From: Mesorhizobium caraganae
GTDB taxonomy: Bacteria > Pseudomonadota > Alphaproteobacteria > Rhizobiales > Rhizobiaceae
Assembly: GCF_016836705.1 (NCBI RefSeq)
Contig: NZ_JAFCGY010000001.1
Coordinates: forward strand, 1,509,087-1,573,086
Direction: 5' to 3'
Length of the DNA stretch: 64,000 nucleotides
Position 1 is the first letter of the stretch; each line of letters opens with the position of its first letter. The translations under genes were made by a program, and so were the position numbers. Under the pieces are notes generated by a model. The model made no database searches and was not told where the DNA came from. It worked only from the letters and a program-made list of their open reading frames with translations. This document shows positions 52,332-62,724 of this stretch, in pieces.

Positions 52332-53404
52332 GCGTGCTCGACCGCATCGGCCAGAAACTGCTGTTCAGCTTCGATCCGGAAACGGCGCATGGCATGTCGA
52401 TCGCCGCATTGCGCTGCGGCCTGCCGGTCGGCGCGCGGGCAGTACGCGACGACAGGCTGAAGGTCAGCCTATGTGGCCTCGATTTTCCAAACCCGCTCGG
52501 CATGGCCGCGGGCTATGACAAGAACGCCGAAGTGCCCGACGCGCTGCTTGGCCTTGGCTTCGGTTTCGCCGAAGTGGGCACGGTCACGCCGCTGCCGCAG
52601 GCGGGTAACCCGAAGCCACGCATTTTCCGGCTGACTGAGGATGATGCCGTGATCAACCGGCTGGGCTTCAACAATGAGGGCCACGAGGCCGCCGAGAGGC
52701 GCCTTGCCGCGCGCAAGGGGCGCGGCGGTATTGTCGGCGTCAACATCGGCGCCAACAAGGACAGCGCCGATCGCATCGGCGACTATGAGCTGGGCGTCTC
52801 GCGCTTTGCGAAATACGCCAGCTATCTCACGGTCAATATCTCGTCGCCAAACACGCCGGGCCTGCGCACCATGCAGGCGCGCGAACAGCTCGGCGAGCTT
52901 TTGTCCCGGGTCGTGGCAGCGCGTGCGGCAGCTTCGGCAAAACCGCCGATCTTCCTCAAGATCGCACCTGATTTGGTCGAGGCCGAACTGGAGGACATCG
53001 CCGCCGAGATCAGCGAAAAACAGATCGACGGCGTCATCGTCTCCAACACGACGCTGGCGCGGACCGGATTGCGAAGCGCGGCTGTCGCCGGCGAAGCCGG
53101 TGGTCTCTCGGGAAAGCCGCTGTTCGAACGCTCAACCATCGTGCTGGCCAAGATGCGCAAGCTGCTCGGGCCGGAGCGGGCCATCATCGGCGTCGGCGGC
53201 GTCGATTCCAGTGACACCGCGCTGGAGAAAATCCGCGCCGGCGCCGATCTGGTGCAGCTCTATACCGGCATGATCTATGCCGGCCCTGCGCTGCCGGGGC
53301 GAATTCTGACCGGGATGGTGCGATTTGCCGACAAGGAGCGGCTCAAGTCGCTGCGCGAACTGCGCGATGCCGGTCTCGAACGGTGGGCTGCAAAGCCGCT
53401 CTAG
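52328..53404 (+). CDS. pyrD: Dihydroorotate dehydrogenase (quinone)
   Basis: PyrD oxidises dihydroorotate to orotate, the fourth step of pyrimidine synthesis, using quinone; it is attached to the inner membrane by its N-terminal helices. The 358-residue class 2 enzyme has FPNPLGMAAGYDKNAEVPDA, GFGFAEVGTVTPLPQAGNPK, INRLGFNNEG, the catalytic Ser region YLTVNISSPNTPGLR, FLKIAPDL and IGVGGVDS. It overlaps the DUF952 gene, and its TAG stop is shared as CTAG with that of the convergent exporter gene. Confidence 0.97.
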   Translation: MSVLDRIGQKLLFSFDPETAHGMSIAALRCGLPVGARAVRDDRLKVSLCGLDFPNPLGMAAGYDKNAEVPDALLGLGFGFAEVGTVTPLPQAGNPKPRIFRLTEDDAVINRLGFNNEGHEAAERRLAARKGRGGIVGVNIGANKDSADRIGDYELGVSRFAKYASYLTVNISSPNTPGLRTMQAREQLGELLSRVVAARAAASAKPPIFLKIAPDLVEAELEDIAAEISEKQIDGVIVSNTTLARTGLRSAAVAGEAGGLSGKPLFERSTIVLAKMRKLLGPERAIIGVGGVDSSDTALEKIRAGADLVQLYTGMIYAGPALPGRILTGMVRFADKERLKSLRELRDAGLERWAAKPL

Positions 53405-54738
53405 AAGGCCGTGCGCACCCTTCGCGACAAAATTGTCAGCAGGCTGAAGCCGCGCACCAGCAGGAAGACGTGCAGCGCCGCCCACAGGCCGTGATTGCCC
53501 AGGGACGGCGCCAAGGTGAACAATGCGGCGCTGAAGGCCAGGAAAGAAACCAGCATCATGTTGCGCATGTCGCGCGACCAGGTCGCACCGATGAAGACGC
53601 CGTCCATCTGGAAGGCCAGCACGCCACTGAACGGCGTCAGCGCCGCCCATGGCAGATAGACATCCGCGACGTCGCGAACGTCCTGCGATGTGGTGATCAG
53701 GGCGACCAGGCCGGCGCCGCCGAGCCAGAAGATCAGCGTCGCGGTTCCCGCCAGGCCGAAACCCCAGAACAGGGTCAGGCGCACCGCCTGGCGGAACGAG
53801 GTTTCGGCGCGCGCGCCAATGGCGCGTCCCGCCAACTGTTCGGCCGCCGTGGCAAAACCGTCGAGGAAATAGCCGGCGACAAGGAAGAGGTTCATCAGCA
53901 CGGCATTGGCGGCCAGCGTCAGCGTTCCGAACTGCGCGCCCTGGCGGGTGAACAGCGCGAAGGCGGCGAGCAGCGAGAACGAGCGGATCATGATATCGCG
54001 ATTGAGCGACAGCATGCGCAGGAAGGCGGCCATGTCGAGCAGGCGATGCCGTGGCAGGCGCGGTGCGGCCCGGAACCGCCAGACAATGATGGCGAGGCCC
54101 AGCAGCATGGCCAGCAATTCGCCGGTGACGGTCGCCCAGGCGACGCCGGCGACGCCCCAGCCGAGCTTCAGACCGAGCAGGATGCAGAGCACGATGTTGA
54201 TGCCGTTGAGCACCGCCTGCAGCATCAGCCCAAGCCCGCCCTCGCCGCGCCCCAGCACATAGCCGAGGATGGCGTAGTTGATCAGCGCGAAGGGGGCGGC
54301 GAGCATCCTGATCCTGATATAGACGCCCATCGCCTCGCTGACGCGCGGTTCGCCGCCGATGAATTTCTGGCCCGCGATGGATATCAGCGGCGCAAGGGCG
54401 ACAAGCGCGATGCCGGCGGCGACCGCGATCAGCACGGCGCGCCAGAACACCGCCTGCTCCTCCAGTTCGTCGCCGGCTCCGAAAGCCTGGGCGACGAGGC
54501 CGGTCGTGCCAGAGCGCAGGAAATTGAAGGTGTTGAAGACGACGTCGAAGACCAGCGCGCCAGCCGCCAGGCCGCCGAGCAGGGCGGCGTCGCCGAACTG
54601 GCCGACCACCGCCGTATCGACGATGCCGAGCAAGGGCGTCGTCAGATAGGCGAGCGTCATCGGCACGGCGATGGCAAGCACCGACCGGTTGGTGACGGCG
54701 AAAGGTCTCGCGTCGGCTGGGGTTGCACCCGTGTCCAA
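53401..54738 (-). CDS. MATE-family efflux transporter (DinF-like)
   Basis: A roughly 445-residue membrane protein with twelve predicted helices of the MATE family. It has VPMTLAYLTTPLLGIVDTAV, FNFLRSGTTGLVAQAFGAGD near the start of the first half, and the second half repeats the pattern (AANAVLMNLFLVAGYFLDGF). It exports drugs or other organic compounds with a cation gradient. There is no ATG upstream of the first helix; a TTG at 54738 with AAGG nearby gives a normal N-terminus (DTGATPADARPFAVTNRSVL). A GTG farther upstream is an alternative. Confidence 0.9.
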   Translation of the reverse strand: MDTGATPADARPFAVTNRSVLAIAVPMTLAYLTTPLLGIVDTAVVGQFGDAALLGGLAAGALVFDVVFNTFNFLRSGTTGLVAQAFGAGDELEEQAVFWRAVLIAVAAGIALVALAPLISIAGQKFIGGEPRVSEAMGVYIRIRMLAAPFALINYAILGYVLGRGEGGLGLMLQAVLNGINIVLCILLGLKLGWGVAGVAWATVTGELLAMLLGLAIIVWRFRAAPRLPRHRLLDMAAFLRMLSLNRDIMIRSFSLLAAFALFTRQGAQFGTLTLAANAVLMNLFLVAGYFLDGFATAAEQLAGRAIGARAETSFRQAVRLTLFWGFGLAGTATLIFWLGGAGLVALITTSQDVRDVADVYLPWAALTPFSGVLAFQMDGVFIGATWSRDMRNMMLVSFLAFSAALFTLAPSLGNHGLWAALHVFLLVRGFSLLTILSRRVRTAF

Positions 54739-54871
54739 GGGATAGCTGCCTTGCTGATTGCGGCTTGATCGAACAGCCGATGTGCCCCATTTTCCGGCCA
54801 CCGCGCAATCACCTTTGCCGTGACGGCCAATCGAAATCTTCGGCCTGGCGCGAGCCCGCCGGATCCAGTGC

Positions 54872-55774
54872 ATGCCCCTGCAGATCGTCCACCACCCCGA
54901 TTACGACGCCGGCTTCGCGGTCAATCATCGCTTTCCGATGAGCAAATATCCGCTGCTGATGCAGGCCTTGCACGTGCGGGGTCTGATCCACGCCGAGGCG
55001 CTGTCGATGCCCGAGCCGGCGCCGGCCTCCTGGCTGAAGCTTGCCCATGCGGCCGATTATGTCGACCAGGTCATCACGTGCTCAGTGCCCGAAAAGATCG
55101 AGCGCGAGATCGGCTTTCCCGTGGGGCCACGTGTTTCGCTCAGGGCGCAACTCGCCGCCGGCGGCACGGTGCTGGCGGCGCGGCTGGCGCTTGTCAACGG
55201 CATTGCCTGCAACACCGCCGGCGGCAGCCACCATGCGCGGCGCGCGCAGGGCGCCGGCTTCTGCACCTTCAACGATGTCGCCGTCGCTTCGCTGGTGCTG
55301 CGCGCCGAAGGTGCCGCCGAAAACATCCTGATCGTCGATCTCGACGTACATCAGGGTGACGGCACCGCGAACGTCCTGAAAGACGAACCACGCGCCTTCA
55401 CCTTCTCCATGCATGGCGAGCGCAATTATCCCGCGCGCAAGATCGCCTCCGATCTCGACGTCGCCTTGTCGGACGGCACCGGCGATGCCGCCTATCTCGA
55501 ACGGCTGGGCGCCATCCTGCCGGAGCTCTCGGCCAAGGCGCGCTGGGACATCGTCTTCTACAATGCCGGTGTCGACGTCCATGCCGAGGACCGGCTTGGC
55601 CGGCTCTCGCTCAGCGATGATGGCTTGCGCGCCCGCGACGCGATGGTGATCGGCCATTTCCGCGCGCTGGGCATTCCGGTCTGCGGCGTCATCGGCGGCG
55701 GCTATTCAACCGACGTGGCAGCACTGGCGGCCCGCCACGCCATCCTGTTCGAGGTGGCATCGAGCTTCGCCTGA
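54872..55774 (+). CDS. Histone deacetylase family protein
   Basis: The 300-residue zinc-dependent amidohydrolase of the HDAC/AcuC/APAH superfamily has NTAGGSHHARRAQGAGFCTF with the paired His, NDVAVAS, the metal site ILIVDLDVHQGDGTANVL (Asp, His), and FYNAGVDVHAEDRLGRLSLS with the third Asp. Family members deacetylate acetyl-lysine proteins or acetylpolyamines; the substrate is unknown here. It is divergent from the MATE exporter, and the start is an ATG at 54872. Confidence 0.94.
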   Translation: MPLQIVHHPDYDAGFAVNHRFPMSKYPLLMQALHVRGLIHAEALSMPEPAPASWLKLAHAADYVDQVITCSVPEKIEREIGFPVGPRVSLRAQLAAGGTVLAARLALVNGIACNTAGGSHHARRAQGAGFCTFNDVAVASLVLRAEGAAENILIVDLDVHQGDGTANVLKDEPRAFTFSMHGERNYPARKIASDLDVALSDGTGDAAYLERLGAILPELSAKARWDIVFYNAGVDVHAEDRLGRLSLSDDGLRARDAMVIGHFRALGIPVCGVIGGGYSTDVAALAARHAILFEVASSFA

Positions 55775-55784
55775 GGAACGAAAG

Positions 55785-56048
55785 TTACTTCCGGTAATTG
55801 GCAATCCTCAAGAAAATAAAGACCGGCACGACGATCGCGGCCCCAAGCAAGATATAGCCGAGGAAGCGGTCAATGGCGTGGAAACCCAGGTTCCACAGGT
55901 CGATGAAGAATTTCTGGACGCCATAAAAGACGTCCATCGGCGTCCAGCCGAAAGCGTTCATCACCAGGCCGACGAGGAACGATACGACCAGCAGCTTGAC
56001 GATCACCCTGACGGGCGAGTCGCCGAGAAAGCGCGTCAATGCGGACAA
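55785..56048 (-). CDS. Small membrane protein, DUF6460-like
   Basis: An 87-residue protein with two hydrophobic stretches: VRVIVKLLVVSFLVGLVMNA and the C-terminal GYILLGAAIVVPVFIFLRIA. Between them is FGWTPMDVFYGVQKFFIDLW. The start is taken as the TTG at 56048, because GGAGG lies seven bases before it and homology should begin at SALTRFLGDSPVR. Similar small proteins, which I recall as DUF6460, are frequent in Rhizobiales. The function is unknown. It is convergent with the deacetylase gene. Confidence 0.75.
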   Translation of the reverse strand: MSALTRFLGDSPVRVIVKLLVVSFLVGLVMNAFGWTPMDVFYGVQKFFIDLWNLGFHAIDRFLGYILLGAAIVVPVFIFLRIANYRK

Positions 56049-56347
56049 GGGCCTGCCTCCAGATTCGGGTGCCCGGATTCGGGGTACAGGTCCACGAATA
56101 CGCACTTGGCCGCCCGGCATCAAGCCGGGGCGGCTTCGCTGTCGCCCGAGCAACCGTGCAGCAGGTCCCTCCGACATATTGCGGACAGGCTGTGAGGTCA
56201 GCCGCTAGGGTTAGACCTTCTCCAAATGCCACCCTAGCTCGCGCCGCCGAAGATGCTCCGGCCGGCCGGGTTTCCAACAGCCGTTTCCGAAGAGCTGTCC
56301 AAGGGCGATTGCCCGAAGCGGGCCCATCATGATATCGAGGGGCCGAC

Positions 56348-56421
56348 GCGGGTATGATGTAATGGTAGCTTGTCAGCTTCCCAAGCTGAACGCGCGGGTT
56401 CGATTCCCGCTACCCGCTCCA
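56348..56421 (+). tRNA. tRNA-Gly (anticodon CCC)
   Basis: A 74-base cloverleaf with acceptor GCGGGTA paired with TACCCGC, the anticodon stem TCAGC / GCTGA around the loop TTCCCAA (anticodon CCC), the T arm GCGGG TTCGATT CCCGC, and an encoded CCA end. It reads GGG codons. Confidence 0.97.
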
Positions 56422-56487
56422 GCAAAAATCAATGATCTAGACGGAGTTTGCCGGCGCCAGCCGCAGGCCTGCGCATTGCGACCCTGT

Positions 56488-56946
56488 TCATGCCTGCACC
56501 CCGGCGCATATGGGAAGGTGCATTGCCACCTCATCGGCTTCCATCCGCATCAGGGTGTGCGACAGGCCGCCATGCTCGTCGATCCACTGCCGCACCCAAT
56601 CGGGATATTGCGAGAGCAGGTAGTTGGCAGCGACGGCGTTCTGATGAGCGCCGACGCCGTACGGCAGATGGAAGCCGAAGGATGCACGCGGGGTAACGCA
56701 AAGCTGCTTGACGGGCAGGGACAGATAGAGCGTGCAGGCGCTGTCGCACGCCCCGTCAAAGTGCACTGGCTCGTCGGCGGCGCGCAGTTTGGCGACGTGC
56801 AAAGCGAAGGTCACGATCTGGCCACCGGGATTGCCGCTCACCGTCTCCGCGTTCGCGGGCAGCGCCGTCAGGGTGGCGGCGAAGAGCCCAATCGCCATGG
56901 TCTTCAACGTCCATCCAAGCTTTGCAAGCGGCAGTTCAGTGTGCAT
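56488..56946 (-). CDS. Exported ClpP/crotonase-like protein
   Basis: The 152-residue protein has a signal peptide (TMAIGLFAATLTALPANAET). Its mature part runs GGQIVTFALHVAKLRAADEP, VHFDGACDSACTLYLSLPVK, RASFGFHLPYG. The GxCxSAC turn with its Ser is where the nucleophile lies in ClpP/SppA-type serine proteases, and COG3904-type periplasmic proteins share this pattern in my memory. His in FGFHLP could be the second residue. Protease activity is inferred only. The ATG at 56898 is an alternative start. It lies just beyond tRNA-Gly, convergent with it. Confidence 0.74.
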   Translation of the reverse strand: MHTELPLAKLGWTLKTMAIGLFAATLTALPANAETVSGNPGGQIVTFALHVAKLRAADEPVHFDGACDSACTLYLSLPVKQLCVTPRASFGFHLPYGVGAHQNAVAANYLLSQYPDWVRQWIDEHGGLSHTLMRMEADEVAMHLPICAGVQA

Positions 56947-57227
56947 CCTATGGCCTCGCGTTTGTTTCGCGACGCCAACGCTAGCATCAAGATGGTTAAC
57001 ATTAGGCAACGCTCATCAATCTTCCGATCAGTCTGTTACACTGGCGCGAACGAGATCCCCTCCACCGGCTCCAACCTGCGGCGCAGAGCTGGGCGCGTGA
57101 CCCGTTGTCCAATTTTCTTGGGGGCCGCAAAGGATCACATTGGCGGGCGACGCCAATGCCGCCATCCGTGTGGCCGCACCAGGTCCGGCTATAGTCCCGT
57201 TCCGCGCAAGGATGGAGTTCCCGGCCG

Positions 57228-58217
57228 TTATCCCACTTCGCGCAGGATGAAGTCGTGCAGCATTTTGGCGGCCGGCGACAGCGCGCGGTTCTTTACCGTG
57301 ATCAGGCTGTAGGGGCGGACCTCGATGTCGAACTCGGTCTGGACGACGTCAATGGCGCCGGCGAGACCGTCGGGGTTCTGGATGAATTTTGCCACCTGGA
57401 TCGACACCGGGGCGATGGCATCGGACTGCGCCACCATGACCAGGGTCAGCAGCAGCGAAGAGGTGTTGAGGATGCGGTCCGGCAGCGCGATGTTGCGGTT
57501 CAGGAAATTGCTTTCCATCGCCTGGCGCAGCGGCGAGCCGCCGGACTGGAAGACCCAGTCATACGCAGCCGTATCGTCCAGCCGCACGGCCTTGCCGTTG
57601 CTCAGCGGATGGCCGCGGCGCACGATCAGGCAGGCCTTCTCGACGCCGATGACGCGCGATTCGAACAGCCGCGGATTGAGGTCGTCGGGGATGCGAGCGA
57701 TGATGAAATCATGGCGTGAGGCGATCAGTTCGCGCGCCAGCACGTTCGACGTCTCGACCTGCATGGTGATCTCGATGTGCGGATAGAGGCGGCGGATCTC
57801 GCGGATCGCCGGCACCGCCAGTTCGATCGCCGGCGCCGTCACCGCGCCGAGGAACACCGAGCCCCCCTTGCCCGCCTTGAGCTCTGAAATCTCGCGGTCG
57901 GCCTCGCGCATTTCGAGCAGGATCGAACGGGCGCGCCGGGCCAGCGCCTTGCCGTAAGGGGTGAGCGTGATGCCGCGCGGCAGCCTTTCGCAGAGCTTTA
58001 CCTCAAGCACCGCTTCCATCTCGGAGATCATGCGCGAGGCCGCCGGCTGCGAGATATTCATCACCTGCGCCGCCGCACTCACCCGACCGTGATCGTCGAG
58101 GGCCGCGATCATGCGCATGTGGCGCAGGCTGAGCCCACTGCGCAGAAGTGTTTCGCCACCGCCCGGAAATTCATCGTAACTACCTGAAATTTCTTGAGGA
58201 TTTTGCAATGCCGCCAT
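57228..58217 (-). CDS. gbpR: LysR-family regulator, GbpR-like
   Basis: The 329-residue protein has a LysR helix-turn-helix (LSLRHMRMIAALDDHGRVSA, AQVMNISQPAASRMISEMEA) and an effector-binding domain with RGHPLSNGKAVRLDD. In Agrobacterium GbpR is a LysR protein divergent from chvE and activates it in response to sugars such as arabinose or galactose; the same layout is seen here. The ATG at 58217 has GGTGA four bases before it; a TTG seven codons earlier is possible. The shared intergenic space holds a palindrome. Confidence 0.92.
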   Translation of the reverse strand: MAALQNPQEISGSYDEFPGGGETLLRSGLSLRHMRMIAALDDHGRVSAAAQVMNISQPAASRMISEMEAVLEVKLCERLPRGITLTPYGKALARRARSILLEMREADREISELKAGKGGSVFLGAVTAPAIELAVPAIREIRRLYPHIEITMQVETSNVLARELIASRHDFIIARIPDDLNPRLFESRVIGVEKACLIVRRGHPLSNGKAVRLDDTAAYDWVFQSGGSPLRQAMESNFLNRNIALPDRILNTSSLLLTLVMVAQSDAIAPVSIQVAKFIQNPDGLAGAIDVVQTEFDIEVRPYSLITVKNRALSPAAKMLHDFILREVG

Positions 58218-58259
58218 GCTTTCACCCGCTCCCGCCAATGTCCCGACCTGCTCTAGTCA

Positions 58260-58277
58260 TATACCGGTTTCGGTATA
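58260..58277. promoter_or_regulatory. Palindrome, candidate GbpR operator
   Basis: TATACCG, GTTT, CGGTATA is a perfect 7-bp inverted repeat 43 bases upstream of gbpR and 237 bases upstream of chvE. It has the T-N11-A spacing within the typical LysR site. Confidence 0.58.
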
Positions 58278-58513
58278 GCAACCACCGAAGATCGCATTTG
58301 ACAGTTATGGCAAAGCGACACACCCTTCGCGCGTCCTCAAGACTTGACGGTCGATGACGAGCAAAATCGTATCGATTGAAATCAGGCGACTGAGGGCCGA
58401 TTGGGAGGATACCGGAGATCGATATGACGGCGGCGGCGCTTTGGCGCATCCGCCCGACTGCGCGGCCCGCGAAGCCCCGAGGTGTCGCGTCCATCAACCA
58501 GGGAGAGTTTTAC

Positions 58514-59584
58514 GTGAAAATCATCAAGACACTGGCCGCCGTCGCGGCCCTTGGCATCGCTGCCATGACCTACTCGGCGCACGCAGCCGACAAAGGCCTT
58601 GTCGGCGTGCTGATGCCGACCAAGACCTCGCAGCGCTGGATCAATGACGGCGACGCCGTCAAGTCCCAGCTCGAAGCTCTCGGCTACACGGTCGACCTGC
58701 AGTATGCGCAGGACGACATCCCCAACCAGCTCAGCCAGCTGGAAAACGAAATCACCAAGGGCCCGAAGGCGCTGATCATCGCCTCGATCGACGGCACCAC
58801 GCTGTCGGACGCGCTGCAGAAGGCCGCTGACGCCGGCGTCGTCGTCGTCGCCTATGACCGCCTGATCAAGAAGACCGCCAATGTCGACTACTACACCACC
58901 TTCGACAATTTCGGCGTCGGCGTGATCCAGGCGAACTCGCTGGTGAAGGGCCTCAAGGAGCGCTTCCCGAACACCAAGCCGTGGAACGTCGAGCTGTTCG
59001 GCGGTTCGCCGGACGACAACAACGCCTTCTTCTTCTACAACGGCGCCATCTCCGTCCTGCAGCCGCTGATCGATGACGGTTCGATCAAGATCAAGTCCGG
59101 CCAGACCGGCATGGACAAGGTCGGCACGCTGCGTTGGCTCGCCGCCACCGCCCAGGCGCGCATGGACAACCTCCTGTCGGCCAACTACTCGGACGGCAGC
59201 CGCGTCGATGGCGTTCTGTCGCCCTATGACGGCCTGTCGCGCGGCATCACCGCCTCGCTGCGCGCTGTCGGCTATGGCACCGACGCCCAGCCCTGGCCGA
59301 TCGTGACCGGCCAGGACGCCGAGACCGCCTCGGTCAAGCTGATCATCTCCGGCGAGCAGTACTCGACCGTGTTCAAGGACACCCGTGAACTGGCCAAGGC
59401 CACTGTCGAACTCGTCGACAAGGTGCTCTCGGGCGGCAAGCCGGAAGGCCTCGATGAAAAGACCTACAACAACGACGTCAAGGTCGTTCCTTCGATCCTT
59501 TTGACGCCGCATGATGTCGACAAGTCGAACTACCAGGCGCTGGTGGTCGACTCCGGCTACATCAAGGCCGACGAGCTGAAGTAA
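58514..59584 (+). CDS. chvE: Multiple-sugar-binding periplasmic protein ChvE
   Basis: The 356-residue periplasmic protein binds monosaccharides for the GguAB importer; in Agrobacterium ChvE also works with VirA. It has a signal peptide ([20 protein letters not shown]), and the mature domain shows [40 protein letters not shown] and [24 protein letters not shown] at 58514 with GGGAGAG six bases before it is the start, and no ATG fits. A hairpin terminator lies after it, so binding protein is probably made in excess over the later genes. Confidence 0.95.
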   Translation: MKIIKTLAAVAALGIAAMTYSAHAADKGLVGVLMPTKTSQRWINDGDAVKSQLEALGYTVDLQYAQDDIPNQLSQLENEITKGPKALIIASIDGTTLSDALQKAADAGVVVVAYDRLIKKTANVDYYTTFDNFGVGVIQANSLVKGLKERFPNTKPWNVELFGGSPDDNNAFFFYNGAISVLQPLIDDGSIKIKSGQTGMDKVGTLRWLAATAQARMDNLLSANYSDGSRVDGVLSPYDGLSRGITASLRAVGYGTDAQPWPIVTGQDAETASVKLIISGEQYSTVFKDTRELAKATVELVDKVLSGGKPEGLDEKTYNNDVKVVPSILLTPHDVDKSNYQALVVDSGYIKADELK

Positions 59585-59600
59585 ATTCGGTTGTAAAATC

Positions 59601-59630
59601 AGGGGTCCTGCTCAACGCAGGGCCCCTTTT
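59601..59630 (+). terminator. Partial terminator between chvE and gguA
   Basis: AGGGGTCCTGC, loop TCAAC, GCAGGGCCCCT with one G-T pair, followed by TTTT. It lies 16 bases after the chvE stop. Confidence 0.75.
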
Positions 59631-59706
59631 CGTTCACCAGCGAGCCCGGTATTGTTGCCGACCTCGCCGGCAGTGTTTGCCGACCTCTCAAGGAGCGGTA
59701 GTACCC

Positions 59707-61239
59707 ATGGCCTCGACGATTTTGGAGATGCGCGACATCACCAAGACGTTCCCCGGCGTGAAGGCGCTGTCGAACGTCAACCTCAGGGTCGAGGAAGGCG
59801 AGATCCATGCCGTGGTCGGCGAGAACGGCGCCGGCAAATCAACGCTGATGAAGGTTCTCTCCGGCGTTTATGCAACCGGCACCTATGACGGCGCGATCGT
59901 CTACCGTGGCGAGGAATGCCATTTCAAGGGCATTCACGACAGCGAACACAAGGGCATCGTCATCATCCACCAGGAACTTGCGCTGGTGCCGATGCTGTCG
60001 ATCGCCGAAAACATTTTCCTTGGCAATGAACACGCCAAATTCGGCGTCATCGACTGGAATGCCAACGAGACGCGCACCAGCGCCCTGCTGAAGAAGGTGG
60101 GCCTCAAGGAGGACCCCAAGACGCTGATCACCAATATCGGCGTCGGCAAGCAGCAGCTGGTCGAGATCGCCAAGGCGCTGAGCAAGGAAGTCAAGCTGCT
60201 GATCCTGGACGAGCCGACGGCGAGCCTGTCCGAAAAGGACAGCCAGGCGCTGCTCGACCTGCTGCTCGAGTTCAAGCGGCAAGGCATGACCTCGATCCTG
60301 ATCTCGCACAAGCTCAACGAAGTGAACCGGGTCGCCGACAAGGTCACGGTCATCCGCGACGGGCGCACCATCGAAACACTTTCCAAGAAAGACATTTCGG
60401 AAGACCGCATCATCACCTCGATGGTCGGGCGCTCGCTCGACGATCGTTACCCGCCACGTGAGCCAAAGATCGGCGAGGTTGTGCTGCAGGTGAAGAACTG
60501 GTCTGTCTATCATCCGATCCATGCCGAGCGGCAAGTGATCAAGGGCATCGATATCAAAGTCCGCAAGGGCGAGGTGGTGGGTATTGCCGGGTTGATGGGT
60601 GCCGGACGCACCGAATTCGCGATGAGCCTGTTCGGCCGCTCCTATGGCCGCCATATCACCGGTGAAGTGCTGCTCAAGGGCAAGCCTATCGATGTCTCCT
60701 CGGTCAGCAAGGCGGTTGACCATGGCATTGCCTACGTCACCGAGGACCGCAAGACCTATGGTCTCAACCTGATCGATCATATCAAGCACAACATCACGCT
60801 GGCCAACCTTGGCGGCGTGTCGCGCCACGCCGTCATCGACGATTTGCGCGAACTCGCCGTCGCCAACGACTACAAGGCCAAGACCAACATCCGCTCGTCC
60901 AGCGTCTATCAGATGACCGGCAATCTGTCGGGCGGCAACCAGCAGAAGGTGGTGCTGTCGAAATGGCTGTTCGCCAATCCGGAAGTGCTCATCCTCGATG
61001 AGCCGACGCGCGGCATCGACGTCGGTGCCAAGTACGAAATCTACACCATCATCGCCCGCCTCGCCTCCGAAGGTAAGGCGATCATCGTCATCTCGTCGGA
61101 GATGCCTGAACTGCTCGGCATCACCGACCGCATCTACGTCATGAATGAAGGGCGCATGGTTGGAGAAATGGCGGCGAGCGACGCCAGCCAGGAAAAGATC
61201 ATGCGCGCCATCGTTCGGGGAGAAGGAAAGCCATCATGA
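59707..61239 (+). CDS. gguA: Multiple monosaccharide ABC transporter ATPase GguA
   Basis: The 510-residue ATPase has two ABC domains. The first has Walker [10 protein letters not shown], and Walker [12 protein letters not shown]. The second has GLMGAGRTE, the signature [16 protein letters not shown] and Walker [15 protein letters not shown]. The start ATG at 59707 has AAGGAG eleven bases upstream; a TTG ten codons earlier is possible. It overlaps gguB (ATGA). Together with GguB it powers uptake of sugars delivered by ChvE. Confidence 0.95.
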   Translation: MASTILEMRDITKTFPGVKALSNVNLRVEEGEIHAVVGENGAGKSTLMKVLSGVYATGTYDGAIVYRGEECHFKGIHDSEHKGIVIIHQELALVPMLSIAENIFLGNEHAKFGVIDWNANETRTSALLKKVGLKEDPKTLITNIGVGKQQLVEIAKALSKEVKLLILDEPTASLSEKDSQALLDLLLEFKRQGMTSILISHKLNEVNRVADKVTVIRDGRTIETLSKKDISEDRIITSMVGRSLDDRYPPREPKIGEVVLQVKNWSVYHPIHAERQVIKGIDIKVRKGEVVGIAGLMGAGRTEFAMSLFGRSYGRHITGEVLLKGKPIDVSSVSKAVDHGIAYVTEDRKTYGLNLIDHIKHNITLANLGGVSRHAVIDDLRELAVANDYKAKTNIRSSSVYQMTGNLSGGNQQKVVLSKWLFANPEVLILDEPTRGIDVGAKYEIYTIIARLASEGKAIIVISSEMPELLGITDRIYVMNEGRMVGEMAASDASQEKIMRAIVRGEGKPS

Positions 61240-62528
61240 CCACCGAAAGCGGTCCCGCGCCGAAAAGCGGCGTCGCCGAAGATGTGCAACAGGGGCCGCG
61301 CGTTGCCGTCTCGGCGCTGATCACCAATTTGCGCGACTACGGCCTGATACTGGCGCTGATCGCCATCATGGTGTTCTTCCAGTTCACCACCTCCGGCACG
61401 CTGTTCAAGCCGGTGAACCTGAGCAACCTAGTGCAGCAGAACTCGTTCATCATCGTGATGGCGCTAGGCATGCTTCTGGTCATCGTCTCCGGCCATATCG
61501 ACCTCAGCGTCGGCTCCGTCGCCGGCTTCATCGGCGCGCTGGCGGCTATGATGATGGTCATCTGGCCACTTGGACCGTTCAGCAATCCGCTGGTGGTTTC
61601 AATCGTCTGCCTGATCGTCGGCGGCCTCATCGGCGCGGCACAGGGCTACTGGATTGCCTATCACCGAATACCGAGCTTCATCGTGACGCTGGCGGGAATG
61701 CTGATCTTCCGCGGCATCTGCCAGGCGCTGCTGGGTGGCGGGTCTTCGGTGGGGCCGCTTCCAGCCGGCTTCAAGGCGCTTAGTTCAGGCTTCATCCCGG
61801 ATGTCATCGGCCCCTTGACGCTGATCCCACCGACGGTAAATGCGGCCGGCAAGACCATTGTAGGTAGCGGCATGACCCTGCACATGACGACGATCGTGCT
61901 GGGCCTGGTCGCCGTGCTCGCCTATGCCTATTTCGGACTCAAGGCACGGCGTACCCGCGAAGCGCACGGCTACCAAGCCGAGCCTTTCACGCTGTTCGTC
62001 ATCAAGACCCTGGTGACCAGCGCGCTGGCGCTGTTCCTGGTCTACCAATTTGCCAGCTACAGGGGCCTGCCGATCGTACTCATGGTGATGGGCGCACTGA
62101 TCGCGCTGTTCGTCTTCGTCACAAAACGCATGACGATCGGCCGCCGCATCTACGCCATGGGCGGCAATGCCAAGGCGGCGCAACTGTCGGGCATCAAGAC
62201 CGAGCGGCTGACCCTGATGGTGTTCGTCAACATGGGTGTGCTGTCGGCGCTTGGCGGCCTGATCATAGCGGCGCGCCTGGGACAAGCCGTGCCTGCCGCG
62301 GGCCTCGGCAGCGAGCTCGACGTCATCGCCGCGGTGTTCATCGGCGGCGCTTCGGCGATGGGCGGCGTTGGCCAGGTGATCGGCGCGGTGGTCGGCGGCT
62401 TCATCATGGGTGTGATGAACAACGGCATGTCGATCATGGGCGTCAATGTCGACTGGCAGCAGGTGGTCAAAGGCCTGGTGCTGCTCGGCGCAGTGGTCTT
62501 CGACGTATACAACAAAAACAAAGGTTAG
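61236..62528 (+). CDS. gguB: Multiple monosaccharide ABC transporter permease GguB
   Basis: The 430-residue permease has about ten transmembrane helices and a larger central loop than RhaP or RhaQ. Family features are [60 protein letters not shown] and [20 protein letters not shown]. It works as a homodimer in related systems. The length matches GguB or MmsB-type sequences. It overlaps gguA by four bases and is followed after 196 bases by gguC. Confidence 0.95.
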   Translation: MTTESGPAPKSGVAEDVQQGPRVAVSALITNLRDYGLILALIAIMVFFQFTTSGTLFKPVNLSNLVQQNSFIIVMALGMLLVIVSGHIDLSVGSVAGFIGALAAMMMVIWPLGPFSNPLVVSIVCLIVGGLIGAAQGYWIAYHRIPSFIVTLAGMLIFRGICQALLGGGSSVGPLPAGFKALSSGFIPDVIGPLTLIPPTVNAAGKTIVGSGMTLHMTTIVLGLVAVLAYAYFGLKARRTREAHGYQAEPFTLFVIKTLVTSALALFLVYQFASYRGLPIVLMVMGALIALFVFVTKRMTIGRRIYAMGGNAKAAQLSGIKTERLTLMVFVNMGVLSALGGLIIAARLGQAVPAAGLGSELDVIAAVFIGGASAMGGVGQVIGAVVGGFIMGVMNNGMSIMGVNVDWQQVVKGLVLLGAVVFDVYNKNKG

Positions 62529-62724
62529 ACCGGGAGCGGAACCAGGACGGCATACGGGTCACATCGCGGCGCTGCCGGGCAGTGCAAGAAGTCCCCTGAA
62601 GGACCAGGATCGCGAGCGCAATCCGGACGAAGAGTTTTAACCCGTGGCACGGATAGGTCCGCGCCGCGCCGGTAAGGTTTGTCAAAGCGGCAACCGAGCC
62701 AAGACAATTGAGAGAGGGTTCATC

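Noticed and set aside
56329..57312. 327-codon plus-strand frame spanning tRNA-Gly
   Set aside because: It runs through the tRNA and over the exported ClpP-like gene; no conserved features.
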